A stretch of DNA of 64,000 nucleotides from NCBI GenBank assembly GCA_963971575.1, contig OZ020622.1:6858279-6922278 (forward strand). Direction: 5' to 3'. Under the pieces are notes generated by a model. That model saw only the letters and a program-made list of their open reading frames with translations, searched no databases and had not been told where the DNA came from. The position numbers were made by a program, and so were the translations under genes. Below, piece after piece: positions 31,060 through 41,108 of this stretch. Each line of letters begins with the position of its first letter. The first letter of the stretch is position 1. The DNA is from Liopterus haemorrhoidalis (taxonomy: Eukaryota; Arthropoda; Insecta; Coleoptera; Dytiscidae).

Positions 31060-31261
31060 CGATGTCCTCGTGAGTACAGATTTTAAAACGTTTGCGATCA
31101 TTACACCATTTTCGGATTTCTTCGGAATTTCTTCGCGCTTTTTTATAATTGTAGAAAGTGTACTTGGAGGAATACCAAAGTCTGTGGCATTCTCTTTTTC
31201 TTTTTTATACCTTTGCCAATTTCAATCAACAACCTCACTTTGTCAGATAATGATAGCGTAA
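31060..31261 (-). pseudogene. pogo/Tigger-type helix-turn-helix fragment
   Basis: The minus strand reads TLSLSDKVRLLIEIGKGIKK, a frame change in an A-run, then ENATDFGIPPSTLSTIIKKR and EEIPKKSENG. This is the CENP-B/pogo N-terminal HTH (K-x-x-ATDFG-x-P-x-STLSTIIKxRExI). The remaining transposase (second HTH and DDE domain) is missing: after about 70 codons the frame ends. Near 31430 an ATGGATACCAAAATTGG on the minus strand followed by a GT-type junction could be a first exon, but the phases do not fit well, so I do not claim it. It could also be a fragment of a domesticated CENP-B-like gene. Confidence 0.55.
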
Positions 31262-31671
31262 GGTTGGATACCACCGGTCTACACACATATAAAAAATATA
31301 CCTACAGTATACACCTACATATATATGTACATATGTATGTGTTTCCATATTCTATATAGAAGCACATTTTACATAACAATGACGCATTATAAAATTAATA
31401 AAAATTTCTACAAATACCTTTTCATTCTCTCCAATTTTGGTATCCATAGAGTCCAAACACCAAAGTACACAATATCACACACTTTTTCAAGTTCACTTTG
31501 CACTTTTACCACTTAAAAATAACTAAAAACGACAGACAAAATGCAAACGCCACTTGCAAAAATCTCGCGTCACTACTAATCAAGATGGCTGACCCTGATA
31601 AAGCTCATTAAGGAATATAGTCATTAAAAATTAATAGATAAGGAACAGAATTGCTTAAAATAATTCTTAAT

Positions 31672-31918
31672 GAGCCAACGGAGTGGTCGAGCGCATTAAA
31701 TCGTGCGGTTTTAGACTGGTAGAATCAGTCTGAATTGGGCGATCGATGGTTCGACCCTCCTTCGTTGGTGATATTATTCGGGCGAGAATAATATGTTTAC
31801 ATTACTTTCATTTTCACATCATTCACCCCTCATCCAGGTGTATGAGCTCGCCCCCTGGCATTGGCGATTAGCCTCGTTGCAGAAATAGGCCGATGTGAAA
31901 TAAATAATTTTTAAAAAA
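31672..31918 (+). mobile_element. tRNA-derived SINE (copy 2), full length
   Basis: The head has CCAACG (31675-31680) pairing with CGTTGG (31763-31768), A-box TGGTCGAGCGC (31684), B-box GGTTCGACCC (31748) and an extra-arm-like hairpin AGACTG/CAGTCT (31713-31718, 31726-31731). A-to-B distance is 64 nt, as for a class II tRNA such as Ser or Leu. The body matches copy 1 to AATAGGCCGATG, followed by a short A/T-rich tail. AATAATTCTTAA before and AATAATTTTTAA after may be the target duplication (11 of 12). Confidence 0.85.
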
Positions 31919-31992
31919 AAGTAAAAATATCTGTTCAGACATTGAAATTCGAATTAAGTCGTTTTGTTCTGATTCATATTTTTTACATGATA

Positions 31993-32400
31993 CGAAGGCT
32001 ACTTTTTAAGTTTTTACAATAGAAAGATTTTTTTTGAACTGTTTTATTGCTTTAAAATATTCGCCTTTAAGATATACCTATACACTTTTGCAAGCGTTCA
32101 AACCAATTCTCGAAACATTTTTTCCACTCGGCCTATTCCCGTAGATTATGTTTTAAATGAAGTTGTTATCTCAAAAACATGGTTTTCAAAGACTTCAACA
32201 GCTTCTTGAGGTGAGGAAAATCACTGTCCACGCATTTTTTGTTTAACATTGGGGAATAAAAAAGTCGTTAGGGGATAAATCAGGTGATTACGGGCAATGA
32301 GACATTAATTCGATGTTTTTTTCTTCAAATAATAAATATAACGTGTTATGTGGGAGCTTGCATTGTCATGATGAAGAATGATGCAACATTTCATTAAATT
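31993..32400 (-). pseudogene. Mariner 3' half remnant (same lineage as 41109-42620)
   Basis: Left terminus CGAAGGCTACTTTTTAAG follows TA at 31991-31992. On the minus strand LFEEKNIELMSHCP and SPDLSPNDFF are readable, the third catalytic Asp region of a mariner transposase. Nucleotide similarity with 41140-41990 extends over about 350 bp with scattered indels. The 5' half of the element and the right terminus are missing. Confidence 0.7.
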
Positions 32401-33033
32401 AATATAATCGGTCGATTTAGTAATCAGTAGATTTAGCTGTTATGACTGTAACTATATTTTTTTAATTAAAACGCTGTGATTTTAGTAATAAATTCTGACA
32501 TAGTCATAAATGCTGTTAAATGGAGGGTGTACTTAATTTATGTTCAGTAACATATTAAAAATTGTAATAAAATTCGTAAAACTCATCAAGATAAGAAATA
32601 AATGACATTAAAAACAAGTTGCTATAACTTTAACGCAGTTATAAAACTTGCAGTTGAAGAAACTAATGTTCAACTTTATGAACTCTATCAACTTTTATGA
32701 AATTAAATTCTTCTGAGATATTTTAAGTAAAATAAATTAAAGTATCTACATAATGGACGACGTGTCTTGAATTTAATTTTATGTTTGAATTTTAAAATTA
32801 TATTCTTACCCATTGTTAAAAGAGGGAACTATAAAATTAAAAATCATCATATATATATATATATATATATAAATAAAAAATCACTTAGTGCTCTAACTTG
32901 AGAACCGTTGGTTTAAAAAAGTATTTTCTTTTAGAAGCAGATGTCCTCATTCGTCTCCTACAAATTTGTTATTGGAGTTAACGCAGTGGAGTATTTGTGT
33001 GCCAAAAATCAACTGTAAAATACTTGTGACAGG
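32401..33033. other. Unassigned AT-rich sequence
   Basis: An (AT)11 microsatellite lies at 32850-32871. Nothing else recognised. Confidence 0.35.
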
Positions 33034-33045
33034 CACCTGTTATTA

Positions 33046-33996
33046 CTTACTTACTTGATCCTAAGCCTTTCTACCTTTTGGTGTAAGGCGTTGTAGGAGT
33101 AGTCACTGTACCTCTTCCGGTGGTCTTTCCCATATATCTTTCCAGATTTTCCTATTTGAGATGCTGGTTTTGATATCCATCCATCTGACTCCTCGTCTCT
33201 CTGTCGCTTGTCTCACTTCGTTCTTCCAGGTCTTAATTGATCCTCCTCTTCTTTTTTCTATCAGCCTCGCCTCATAGACTGCTTTAGCTCGATGAAACAG
33301 GCGTGTATTTGTTTCCCTCGTTGTCTTGCTTTTTCGCATATTTACCGTATTGTGAATATGTGGTCCTGGGTCCCTCTGTTGGTTCTGAATCCACACTGGG
33401 TGTCCTCCATCGTTTCTTCCAATTTTTCTCTGATTCTTGTTTCCAAGATTCTAGCGTATAGCTTACCTGGTACGCTAAGTACAGTAATACCCCGTTACTC
33501 GACTGCCTCTTAGCTTGACGTTTTCGCCACTCGACGTAAATGTCGAGAGTGAGAGTCGACGGAAGCATCGCTATCCGACGCGTGATCGAGTACCGATCAC
33601 GTGATACATATTTTGGTAAACAAAGCAAAATGAAGGCATGGTCAGCCGTTCGTGCCTAGATATCTTGACGACAACAACTCAGATTTAGTGCAGCTATGAA
33701 CTTTTTGTGTTTTGCTAAAATAAGTGATTTATATTTATAATTATGGGTCCAAAGGATAGAAATGCAGGCATAGCTAAAAGGTAAACATATACATATATGT
33801 ATTTCCTTATATCTATATGTATATATGTACATATGATTCCCTTTATTTCTTATGGGGAAATTCGACTCGCCACTCGACGTAATCGCTACTCGAGGCTTCA
33901 GAAAGAATTAACGTCGAGTAGCAGGGTATTACTGTAGTGTTATACCTCTATAGTTTTTACAATCTTGACTATAGCCATTTTTGTACATCGGTGTAA
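33046..33996 (-). mobile_element. 5'-truncated RTE-type retrotransposon with 12-bp target duplication
   Basis: The minus strand reads GVTPMYKNGYSQDCKNYRGI at the 5' end, then after the nested MITE LLSVPGKLYARILETRIREK, EDTQCGFRTNRGTQDHIFTI (RT fingers), a direct jump to HRAKAVYEARLIEKRRGGS and QATERRGVRWMDIKTSISNR, KIWKDIWERPPEE, stop (33103). It ends with a short 3' UTR and a (TAAG)-type tail. The palm domain with the catalytic Asp residues is deleted. CACCTGTTATTA flanks both sides (33034-33045 and 33997-34008), proving a target-primed insertion of an already shortened copy. Confidence 0.85.
33482..33934. mobile_element. pogo/Tigger-like MITE (453 bp)
   Basis: Ends CAGTAATACCCCGTTACTCG and the inverse of CAGTAATACCCTGCTACTCG, flanked by TA (33480-33481 and 33935-33936). 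Several CTCGAC/GTCGAG words form further internal inverted repeats. Removing the element with one TA restores an open junction in the surrounding RT (RGIT before, LLSVPG after). Confidence 0.85.
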
Positions 33997-34008
33997 CACC
34001 TGTTATTA

Positions 34009-35109
34009 TTTAAGATACAAAAAGAGTCGAAATGTGTTATTTTCCTTTTCGTTCCTTTATTAAAAGGTTTCTATAAAAACAACAGCCCTTTGGTTTGAAA
34101 TATGAATTTAATAAACAATATTAAAAATCCATTTTTAAACTTAAAACATATTACATTATTTTCCATAAAAGACTAAATAAAAATATAAGCTTAGTTTCAA
34201 TATTCTTGAAAGTTTTTACAAAAGAGCTTTTTGATGTACTTAGTATACAGTTCCTGCTTCCTTATTATGTTATTAAAATATTCTTTGTGATGTTTCAGTA
34301 AAAAGATAACTATTATTACGTTAGTATGTTTACTGTTAGGTTACTAGACCTGGCGTATGGAAAACGTGCAATTATTATTTAACATAACGCTTGCTAGCAT
34401 CTCGCGAAGCTAATTGAATTCTTGTTAACACCGAAATACATTTTTGCCTATTATGTCAAATTTCATTAAAATTCTAATATTTCTTCAAACTAACAATAAA
34501 GAATTATGCAGAAATTAATTCAAACCAGTTAATTTAATAAAAATTCAATTCATTATTTAGGAGCCCAATACTACTAATAACAAATATAATATTTACACTG
34601 GTCCGCGTAAAAAAAAATGTCATTTTGCTGGTCCGTGGTAAGATTTGCGTAGAGAAACATGGGTTTAAATAACTACATTTTCAAAAGCTACGAATATTTG
34701 TTGTGACGACATCGTCAAGTAATGGAGTATCCATGAAGACAGAGTTGTCAATTAGTTAATGTTTTATGAAACGCAGTTTTTTATGTAGTGCCATTATAAA
34801 ATATAGATATACATTAAAGTATTGTGTGTAGTTATTTACATCATCACGTTCTGCTACAATAATATTTAATTCAATCTTTCTTGGTTGAGCACATCATATG
34901 CATCTGTATTAGTTTCTGTAAAGATCTTCTTCATGTGATTTGAAAAGAACACGAATGCTCTTATGTTTTAGCGGTGGTGGTTTATTTCGTGTTACACTTG
35001 ATATCTCGCGACTGAATTCGTTAATAACAACTTGAGCACGTTTACATCCTATAGACAAAAAGAATGAATGTTATGCAAATATCAAGTATATGATGTATTC
35101 ATCAAAATC
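34009..35109. other. Unassigned AT-rich sequence
   Basis: No gene recognised. TGGTCCGCG and TGGTCCGTGG near 34601 and 34631 recall hAT interior sequence, but no ends are seen. Confidence 0.3.
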
Positions 35110-35480
35110 TTTGTTCTTGAAAAAGTGTTTTGACCGAGATCTGAGTATTGTTGTAATCTCTCTCCTTGACTGTCCGTTTCAGAATTATTACTGTGACAAA
35201 TATTTCCAGCTATCTTTCATGTTAATATCTTTCTTTTCTTCCTCTTCAAGAATTATCTCCACGGTGTTGGCAAACAGCAAGATCATTTTAATTTTAGATA
35301 CGCCAATTTGGAAAAGATTCAAATTGTAGAACAAACTACTACCTGGGATCCTTCAGCCATGATGTTCATCTTCCCACTGTTGTAAACTTGGTCATTTAAT
35401 GTTTCCGTGTGTAATTATCTGGAGAAGTTGATTCTTACTTGTCATAACGTGTCCATGGTATTCAAGTTTCCTTTTCTTTA
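35110..35480 (-). pseudogene. Two short non-LTR reverse transcriptase pieces, order reversed
   Basis: The minus strand at 35480-35392 reads KRKLEYHGHVMTSKNQLLQI, similar to the KLEYLGHxMR...LLQLI segment near the C-terminus of RTE-like proteins (compare 44843). Lower, at about 35300-35110, a reading SWKYLSQ, stops, QSRREITTILRSRS resembles the WKYLGQ...REIxxRI segment, which should come before it. The reversed order suggests rearrangement or two separate fragments. Stops are frequent. Confidence 0.35.
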
Positions 35481-35677
35481 TGGTGTACAAGCACATCTAG
35501 AGGGGGGAATTCATTCTTGATGAATATATTCAGATAAATTTTGTGTTTTGTATCTGGAACGCTTCTACTGCAGCTGTGGCTAGCCAAATGAAATTTCTTA
35601 ATTTTGATGACTTTGTAGATTGAACCATACCTTTTTCCTAATAAAAGTTTAGAGGTTGGTGAATACTGTTTTCAACT

Positions 35678-36929
35678 TTCCTAGATTTATCGAAAACCAT
35701 TGACTGTGTTTGTCACCCAATCCTTTTAAATAAGTTGGAAAGATATATTGATGAAGGCAATTGCGCTTTCGTAAAATCTTTTCTCTCTAATAGAAAACAG
35801 TATGTAGCTATTAATAATCTGATCTTCTTCTAAATATCGGTGTTCCTTAGGGTTCCGTTCTAGGACCGTTATTATTTCTAATTTTTATTAATGATTTTCC
35901 CTTGTTAATAAAGATCAAAAGCATCCACTACGCCGATGATACATTAATTTTTAGATCTAATGACCTTGATAAAGCACTGTCTAGTAGTAACGAATTTCGT
36001 AGTCAAGCTAAAATGTGGAATGCAAATGGACTATTACTAAATGAAAATAAAACTCAGCAGCTATTAACAACTTTTACACATCATAATTTTAATAACCCAC
36101 TTTCCCTTAAATTCTTAGGTATCCATGTTGATCCCACTCTCTAATGGGATCAGCATGTAACCCATCTCTGGGTTACATCTCTGGGTAATAAATTATGTAG
36201 TATCATATATCTATTTAGAAATTTAGCGATTTCGGTATCTGAACATGTTATGCGGACAGTTTATTTCTCACTTTTCCAGTCTCAGATCGCTTATGCACTA
36301 TTAGCTTGGGGCCATTCGCCCGCTGCGGAAAGAATTTTATCCTTGCAACGCAGAACGCTCAGAATCATTGCTGGTTTGTCCTATAGAGCCGATTGCAACT
36401 TCACTTTATATATATATTACTGCCTCTTGTTAGCTTATAAAAACTTAAGCGAATGTGATTTTTGAAAAAATTTATAATTACAACACAAGGAATAAAGAGA
36501 AGATTTTACCATCATTTTAAGATTGACTAAATCTAAATATAGTAACCATTATTCTTCTAAATTTATTAACTTTTTGCCAGACTCTCTCAAAACCAATAGT
36601 TTTAACTCTTTTAAAAATACCATCAAATTTTCCTTATCAACTATGTTTTTTATTCTATAAATGAATTTTTACAACATAAATTCTGAATTATTTTTATTGT
36701 ATATAAAATTGAAGTTGATGCTATTTTGCATTATTTTATCTAATTTATTACATTCACTAAGTACACAATTACTACCATCCTATATGTTTTCATATTGTAT
36801 ATGTACATATTGTTTTACATATTGTTTTCTGTACCTTTTATTGAATATTATATTTACGATTGTACTGACTGACTTGAAACATATTATTGTAATTTAGTCA
36901 ATAAACAATTATTATTATTATTATTATTA
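35678..36929 (+). pseudogene. Non-LTR reverse transcriptase copy with 3' UTR and ATT tail
   Basis: Reads FLDLSKTIDCVCHPILLNKL, then VP, stop, GSVLGPLLFLIFINDF, HYADDTLIFRSN (catalytic box), LKFLGIHVDPTL, SYALLAWGHS-like IAYALLAWGHSPAAERI, SLQRRTLRIIAGLSYRADCN and later KYSNHYSSKFINFLPDSLK. A 12-bp partial duplication (CTGGGTTACATCTCTGGGT) lies near 36167. After the last stop near 36660 there is about 240 bp of AT-rich UTR and (ATT)6 at 36910-36929. One lineage with 7482 and 23281. Several stops and frame changes; the endonuclease part is missing. Confidence 0.85.
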
Positions 36930-37664
36930 AAGTAAATTCACCTCAAATATACAAGTATTTCGGCTATTGGTCCATTTTCAAAGAGTACAAGATAGAAAAA
37001 GTTTTAACTCTTACACCTACATTCTTAACGATATTGTTTCAATATGTTGGTAGAATGTAAGGACTTATTGTTATTAACCAGGAGGTTCATCTACATCAAT
37101 CAATTCTAATAATTTTTTATATAAATTTTTCACATTATTATTAACTTTGCTTCCATATTTTCATTATTTATAATTCCCTTCCTTAGTAGTGGTATTACAT
37201 TTCATTAACCTTTGTTACCCATTTCAACTTAGCCACTATGTTCATTTGGTTATATTATACCAACCTTATAGTGCCAAATACACCCGTTTGTCTGTGACGC
37301 ATGAAGTTAGAAGCTCTTTATTCTTGTCTTATGGTGCCCTCTGCTTTGGACGTGATGTGTAATAGCATTACGTTCCTTACTTTCTCATTTTGACAACAGA
37401 CACGTAAAAAATGTTCATAACACTTTTTATGACATATTATCTCATCATAGACATTGAAAACTTGGAAGGTTTTAAGAACACCTATTATTACCAAAACCAG
37501 CCTTTAATACTCTATAATCCTACATTCAGTTTAAGAAACAGGCACCTAAATGGAAGATACACAACTTGCAGACTTAGGGTTTAAAACAGAATTCTAAATA
37601 TTAATTCATTTTATTTTACCATTTTATTTACTCGTTTGTTTTCAGAACAAAACTTATCACTAGA
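36930..37664. other. Unassigned sequence
   Basis: No gene or element end recognised. Confidence 0.3.
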
Positions 37665-39030
37665 AAGATTAAGGCACCCATGATCATCCTAAAATACTAC
37701 AATAAAATAATCACAAAATTCAATAATCACATTGTCTTCACTGACGGGGCCAACATTCAAAGTACTACCGGTGTCGAGCTAGTTACAGAAAACGAAATTA
37801 AAAAATTCCACCTACCAAATCAATCCAGCATTTCACTGCTGAAGCATTTGCTATTCTACAGGCGACAAAATACATAAGACTCCATTCAGGCCAAAAGTTC
37901 ATAATACAGACAGACTCTCTAAGTAACACCACCAGCATATAACAAACGTTCACCAGAAACACCATAATCCAAAAAATCCAGGATAATCTATATGACTCCA
38001 TATCACAAGAGAAAGCAGTTATAGCTCAGCTGAAACAGCGCAGTTCGTTATTTTGCGTAATAACTTCAATGACAAACTTAGTGGCGAAAAAATAACTAAA
38101 TCGATTTTTTTTACATGTGAATTATAGACTAATATTGCTCTTCACTCTTTTATTTTACTAAAACATACCTTTTGAAGTCATATTTAGTTTGTGTTCGATA
38201 GTCATTTGGAAGATTTACAATTTTTAAGTGTTTATTTAATATAGGGACATTTGTATTGGTATCCTGAATAAAACGATGTTTATATTTGTCATTTAATAAT
38301 ACGTCTGTTGTGTTTTGATACTGACTTGTGTTCAAATATCTAATAGTAATTTCTAAAAACCTTTTTTATTTAGTTTGTTCTTTATTTAGCAGTCTTGTGT
38401 TTAGTTATATATTTTCTTATAGATTTTCTTATTTGATTTTGTGTGTACTGCATAGTTTTTAAGTTATATTCAACTTACTTTTATTTTCTTTTCTTTGATC
38501 ATATTTTTGGATCACATCAGTCCTTTGTAGGACTATTTTGCCAATTAGAATAGTTTATTTGTTTCTATTCTGTTCTTATTCTTATATTTTCATTTCATTT
38601 CAATTCAAGTGATAGCGTACAAATATTACATTCGTTAAATAGATGAATGTAAACGTACTAAACCTGACGTCACATTTTTTTGTGACGTTTCAAGTGACGC
38701 AACTGCACTGTTTCACTGATTTGCCTATACAATCTTATAGGTTCTGTCAAACCAAAACATCCCAGGAAAGGAGAGAGAAGACATAGCGGCAAAAGAAGCA
38801 ATACACGAAGAAATCTACCACTATCCACCAAACGACACAAAAAGCCAGTACAAAAACAAAACAAAAGAAACATGGAACAACATTAGCATCCACATACACA
38901 GAAGTAAACCCCAAGACAACATTACAAGACACAAACACCTGTTCAAACGAGAAGACCCCCAAACTGCTAGGCATGCAACACTATTTGACCGCTAGGCAAG
39001 GGCACAGACGTGAGTTCAATTCCTGCTTAT
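37665..39030 (+). pseudogene. Non-LTR retrotransposon RNase H region, split by an insertion
   Basis: Reads KFNNHIVFTDGANIQSTTG (first catalytic Asp of RNase H), a frame change, TAEAFAILQATKYIRLHS (catalytic Glu), FIIQTDSLSN (Asp), then after the 710-bp insertion at 38025 NIPGKEREDIAAKEAI (normal form GIPGNExAD-xAAKEA), YHYPPNDTKSQYKNKTKETW and KREDPQTARHATLFDR. Domain order is that of an R1/jockey/I-type ORF2 C-terminus. The last readable part (LGKGTDVSS) resembles the usual RxGHTxLTH segment, and coding then stops just before the element at 39040. The RT part upstream is not present. Confidence 0.7.
38025..38734. mobile_element. 710-bp insertion with TTATAG duplication
   Basis: TTATAG occurs directly before (38019-38024) and after (38735-38740) this block. 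Deleting it with one TTATAG re-joins the RNase H reading at the expected place. Near the ends, CAGCTGAAACAGCGCAGTT and the inverse of CAGTGAAACAGTGCAGTT form an imperfect inverted repeat, but the right one lies about 17 bp inside the block. The interior is T-rich with no protein. The superfamily is not clear. Confidence 0.5.
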
Positions 39031-39039
39031 GTCCAATAA

Positions 39040-39824
39040 CACTGGTCAACAAAATTAAACTTTTTTTTCTCATCACAAACAAAAATATGCTTTTCTGAAT
39101 GTATTTTTGATGCTGAATCCAAATCTGGTTATAGTTTTGTTGTAGCACGTATAGTTTTTAAATTATTTATATTTTTGTATATTATGAAAATATACGTAAT
39201 TATATGAAAATGGAGTGTATAGAAAATCACATTTTATGCAAACCATTTATTTGGGAAAAGTAACATACACATCTACGCTAAATTAATACAAGGCAATGAA
39301 CTGCAAACCACTAATTTACATGAAATAGAGCTTTTAATATTGTAAAATAAGAGTATACCATTACAGGCTATTAAAATCGTTGAGAGTACGATTTTCGTTT
39401 AAACTTTTGGTCTGGAATTTCACGATACAACATCCAACAATGGTCAGCCATCATGCTTTCATTCCAAAATCCTTGGTAACGAACTTCCATAGCTTTAATG
39501 TCTTGGTGAAAGCGTTCCCCTTGCTCGTCACTCACTGCAAGGTTTTGGGGAAAGAAATCTAGATGTGAATGCAGGAAGTGCATACGTTAATACGAAATGC
39601 ACACGTTAATGTACGAAATACATAAATCAAATCCAATAAAATGTTGAAAAAAGTAGTACTGTGCCTATATAGTATTGGTAAATCTGTGTATATATATATA
39701 TATGATTTCATCATAAAAACTATACGTGATACAAAAAATCTGATTGCTGTTTTGAAATCAGCATTGAAAATTGAATGCAGGTAACCCAAAATTATCTCTG
39801 ATGAAATTTCTTTGTTGACCAGTG
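39040..39824 (-). mobile_element. CACTGGTCAACAAA element carrying the unrecognised ORF
   Basis: The ends CACTGGTCAACAAA and the inverse TTTGTTGACCAGTG are directly flanked by TAA (39037-39039 and 39825-39827). CACTG ends with a 3-bp duplication are what CACTA/EnSpm (CMC) transposons show, but I cannot confirm the superfamily. The 785-bp interior holds the C-terminal part of the unrecognised family (39371-39583). A similar end at 17646-17659 lies next to the N-terminal part of the same family. This looks like a non-autonomous deletion derivative. Confidence 0.65.
39371..39583 (-). pseudogene. C-terminal part of the unrecognised TE-borne protein family
   Basis: Reads MHFLHSHLDFFPQNLAVSDE, QGERFHQDIKAMEVRYQGFW, NESMMADHCWMLYREIPDQK and ends KRKSYSQRF, stop. 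It corresponds to the second half of the copy at 581-1095 (LHFFPEDLGAVSD, RFHQDISVMKKQYQGKW) and appears to include the natural C-terminus. The Met at 39583 is internal to the family motif and is not the true start; upstream sequence is lost by the internal deletion of the element. The 71 codons themselves are open. The conserved H, D, W and C residues (HSHLD, RFHQD, DHCW) could be catalytic or metal-binding, but this is speculation. Function unknown. Confidence 0.7.
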
Positions 39825-39827
39825 TAA

Positions 39828-41108
39828 TTTATATAAAAATATTTATACAAATTACAGGTTCTGCTTAGCCGTTCGTAACGGGCTTTAAACTGTAGGTGTC
39901 TTTCTGTGTATGCTAAAAAATGGATGTAGTACTGACCATATTACTCCTGAATGTACATAGATTGAAAACATAATCATGAAACCCGGAAACAGGAAGCTCG
40001 CTTCGGGCTGTCCCGCCAATGATGATGAATATGAATGTTGAACAGAGATTCCCCTAACTAAATATTAATAATTCGCGCAACTGGCGCGAACGCTGATTGT
40101 TTTTTTTTTTTTTTTTACTATTATGAAACTCCTAAAGCTTTGCTTTCATTCCATTGTATTTAATAATAGTAATAATATTGTGGTCTCAATTTTCCCAGAA
40201 CTTCTTTACCATTACCATATCTTGTCATTAATTTCCTGTGTTATTTTTTTTAAAGAGTGATCTTATAAATTTTCCTTTATAATATTTTTTTCTAATTATA
40301 AAACAAAAAAGATCTTGGCATTAAATTAACTTATTAATTTTTTACATTAATTGCCTTTAAAACTTTAAAATTACTTCAAAGAGATGCTTTAAAAAAAATC
40401 GACTAAAGCATTTCATTTCTGGGAAATCACCCGTAAAAGTTATAGCCACCCACAGACAATTCATCATTTTATTTTGCGAGTCTAGAATTCAGTCTGCTGA
40501 ATCTGAAATAATGAAACTCCCAATAAGAAATAAATCAGAATGAAAACAAAGTTTTAAGACAGTGTATGGTTGGTTCTGATAGTATAATATTAATAATACT
40601 CCAGAGTATACTATCAGATACGGTTAAAATATATATACAATTATAAAAGGAATACATAAATATACCCAAAACTTAACGGAAGTTGGAGCAAACGAAGTTA
40701 AAATGCAAATTTGGTTCGTTTAAATATCGTTGTTAGAAAACAGTGTGTTAATTTAATACAGGTAACACACAAGTTGTAGTAGATTAACAGGAAAATGCTA
40801 ACGGGCAAGATAAGTTCTGTTTAAATACGCCGCTGTAAATTTTATTAGAATTGAAAAACATAACAAATTATACAGATAAAATAGATAACGGAGTAATGTT
40901 ATTCAGACAGGACGAAAATTCGCCGTATTTTAACTATCATTTGTGTCTGTCTCAACCCTTATATTCCTTGGGCCCGAATGTTCATCAAAGTAACACTGAT
41001 AGTGACATAAAAATGATCTGACAATGATTTAACTAAAATTTGACTTACTGTAACAGGATTTGAACACAGCGCTCTCCGCTATTATAAAATTTAGGAAAAT
41101 CGTATGTA
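39828..41108. other. Unassigned sequence with a short LTR fragment and hairpin
   Basis: 40043-40091 is the inverse of the first 50 bp of the solo LTR at 10475 and has a hairpin TTCGCGC/GCGCGAA. Another hairpin TCTGATAGTATA/TATACTATCAGA lies at 40575-40628. A T18-type run is near 40101. No gene. Confidence 0.4.

Noticed and set aside
31325..31430. First exon of a spliced pogo-derived gene
   Set aside because: The short Met frame with a GT after it is attractive, but the phase with the HTH frame does not fit and no branch/acceptor evidence is clear.
40043..40100. Helitron 3' hairpin
   Set aside because: The TTCGCGC hairpin is followed by TTATTAATATTTAG and not by a CTRR end; the same sequence is the start of the solo LTR at 10475.
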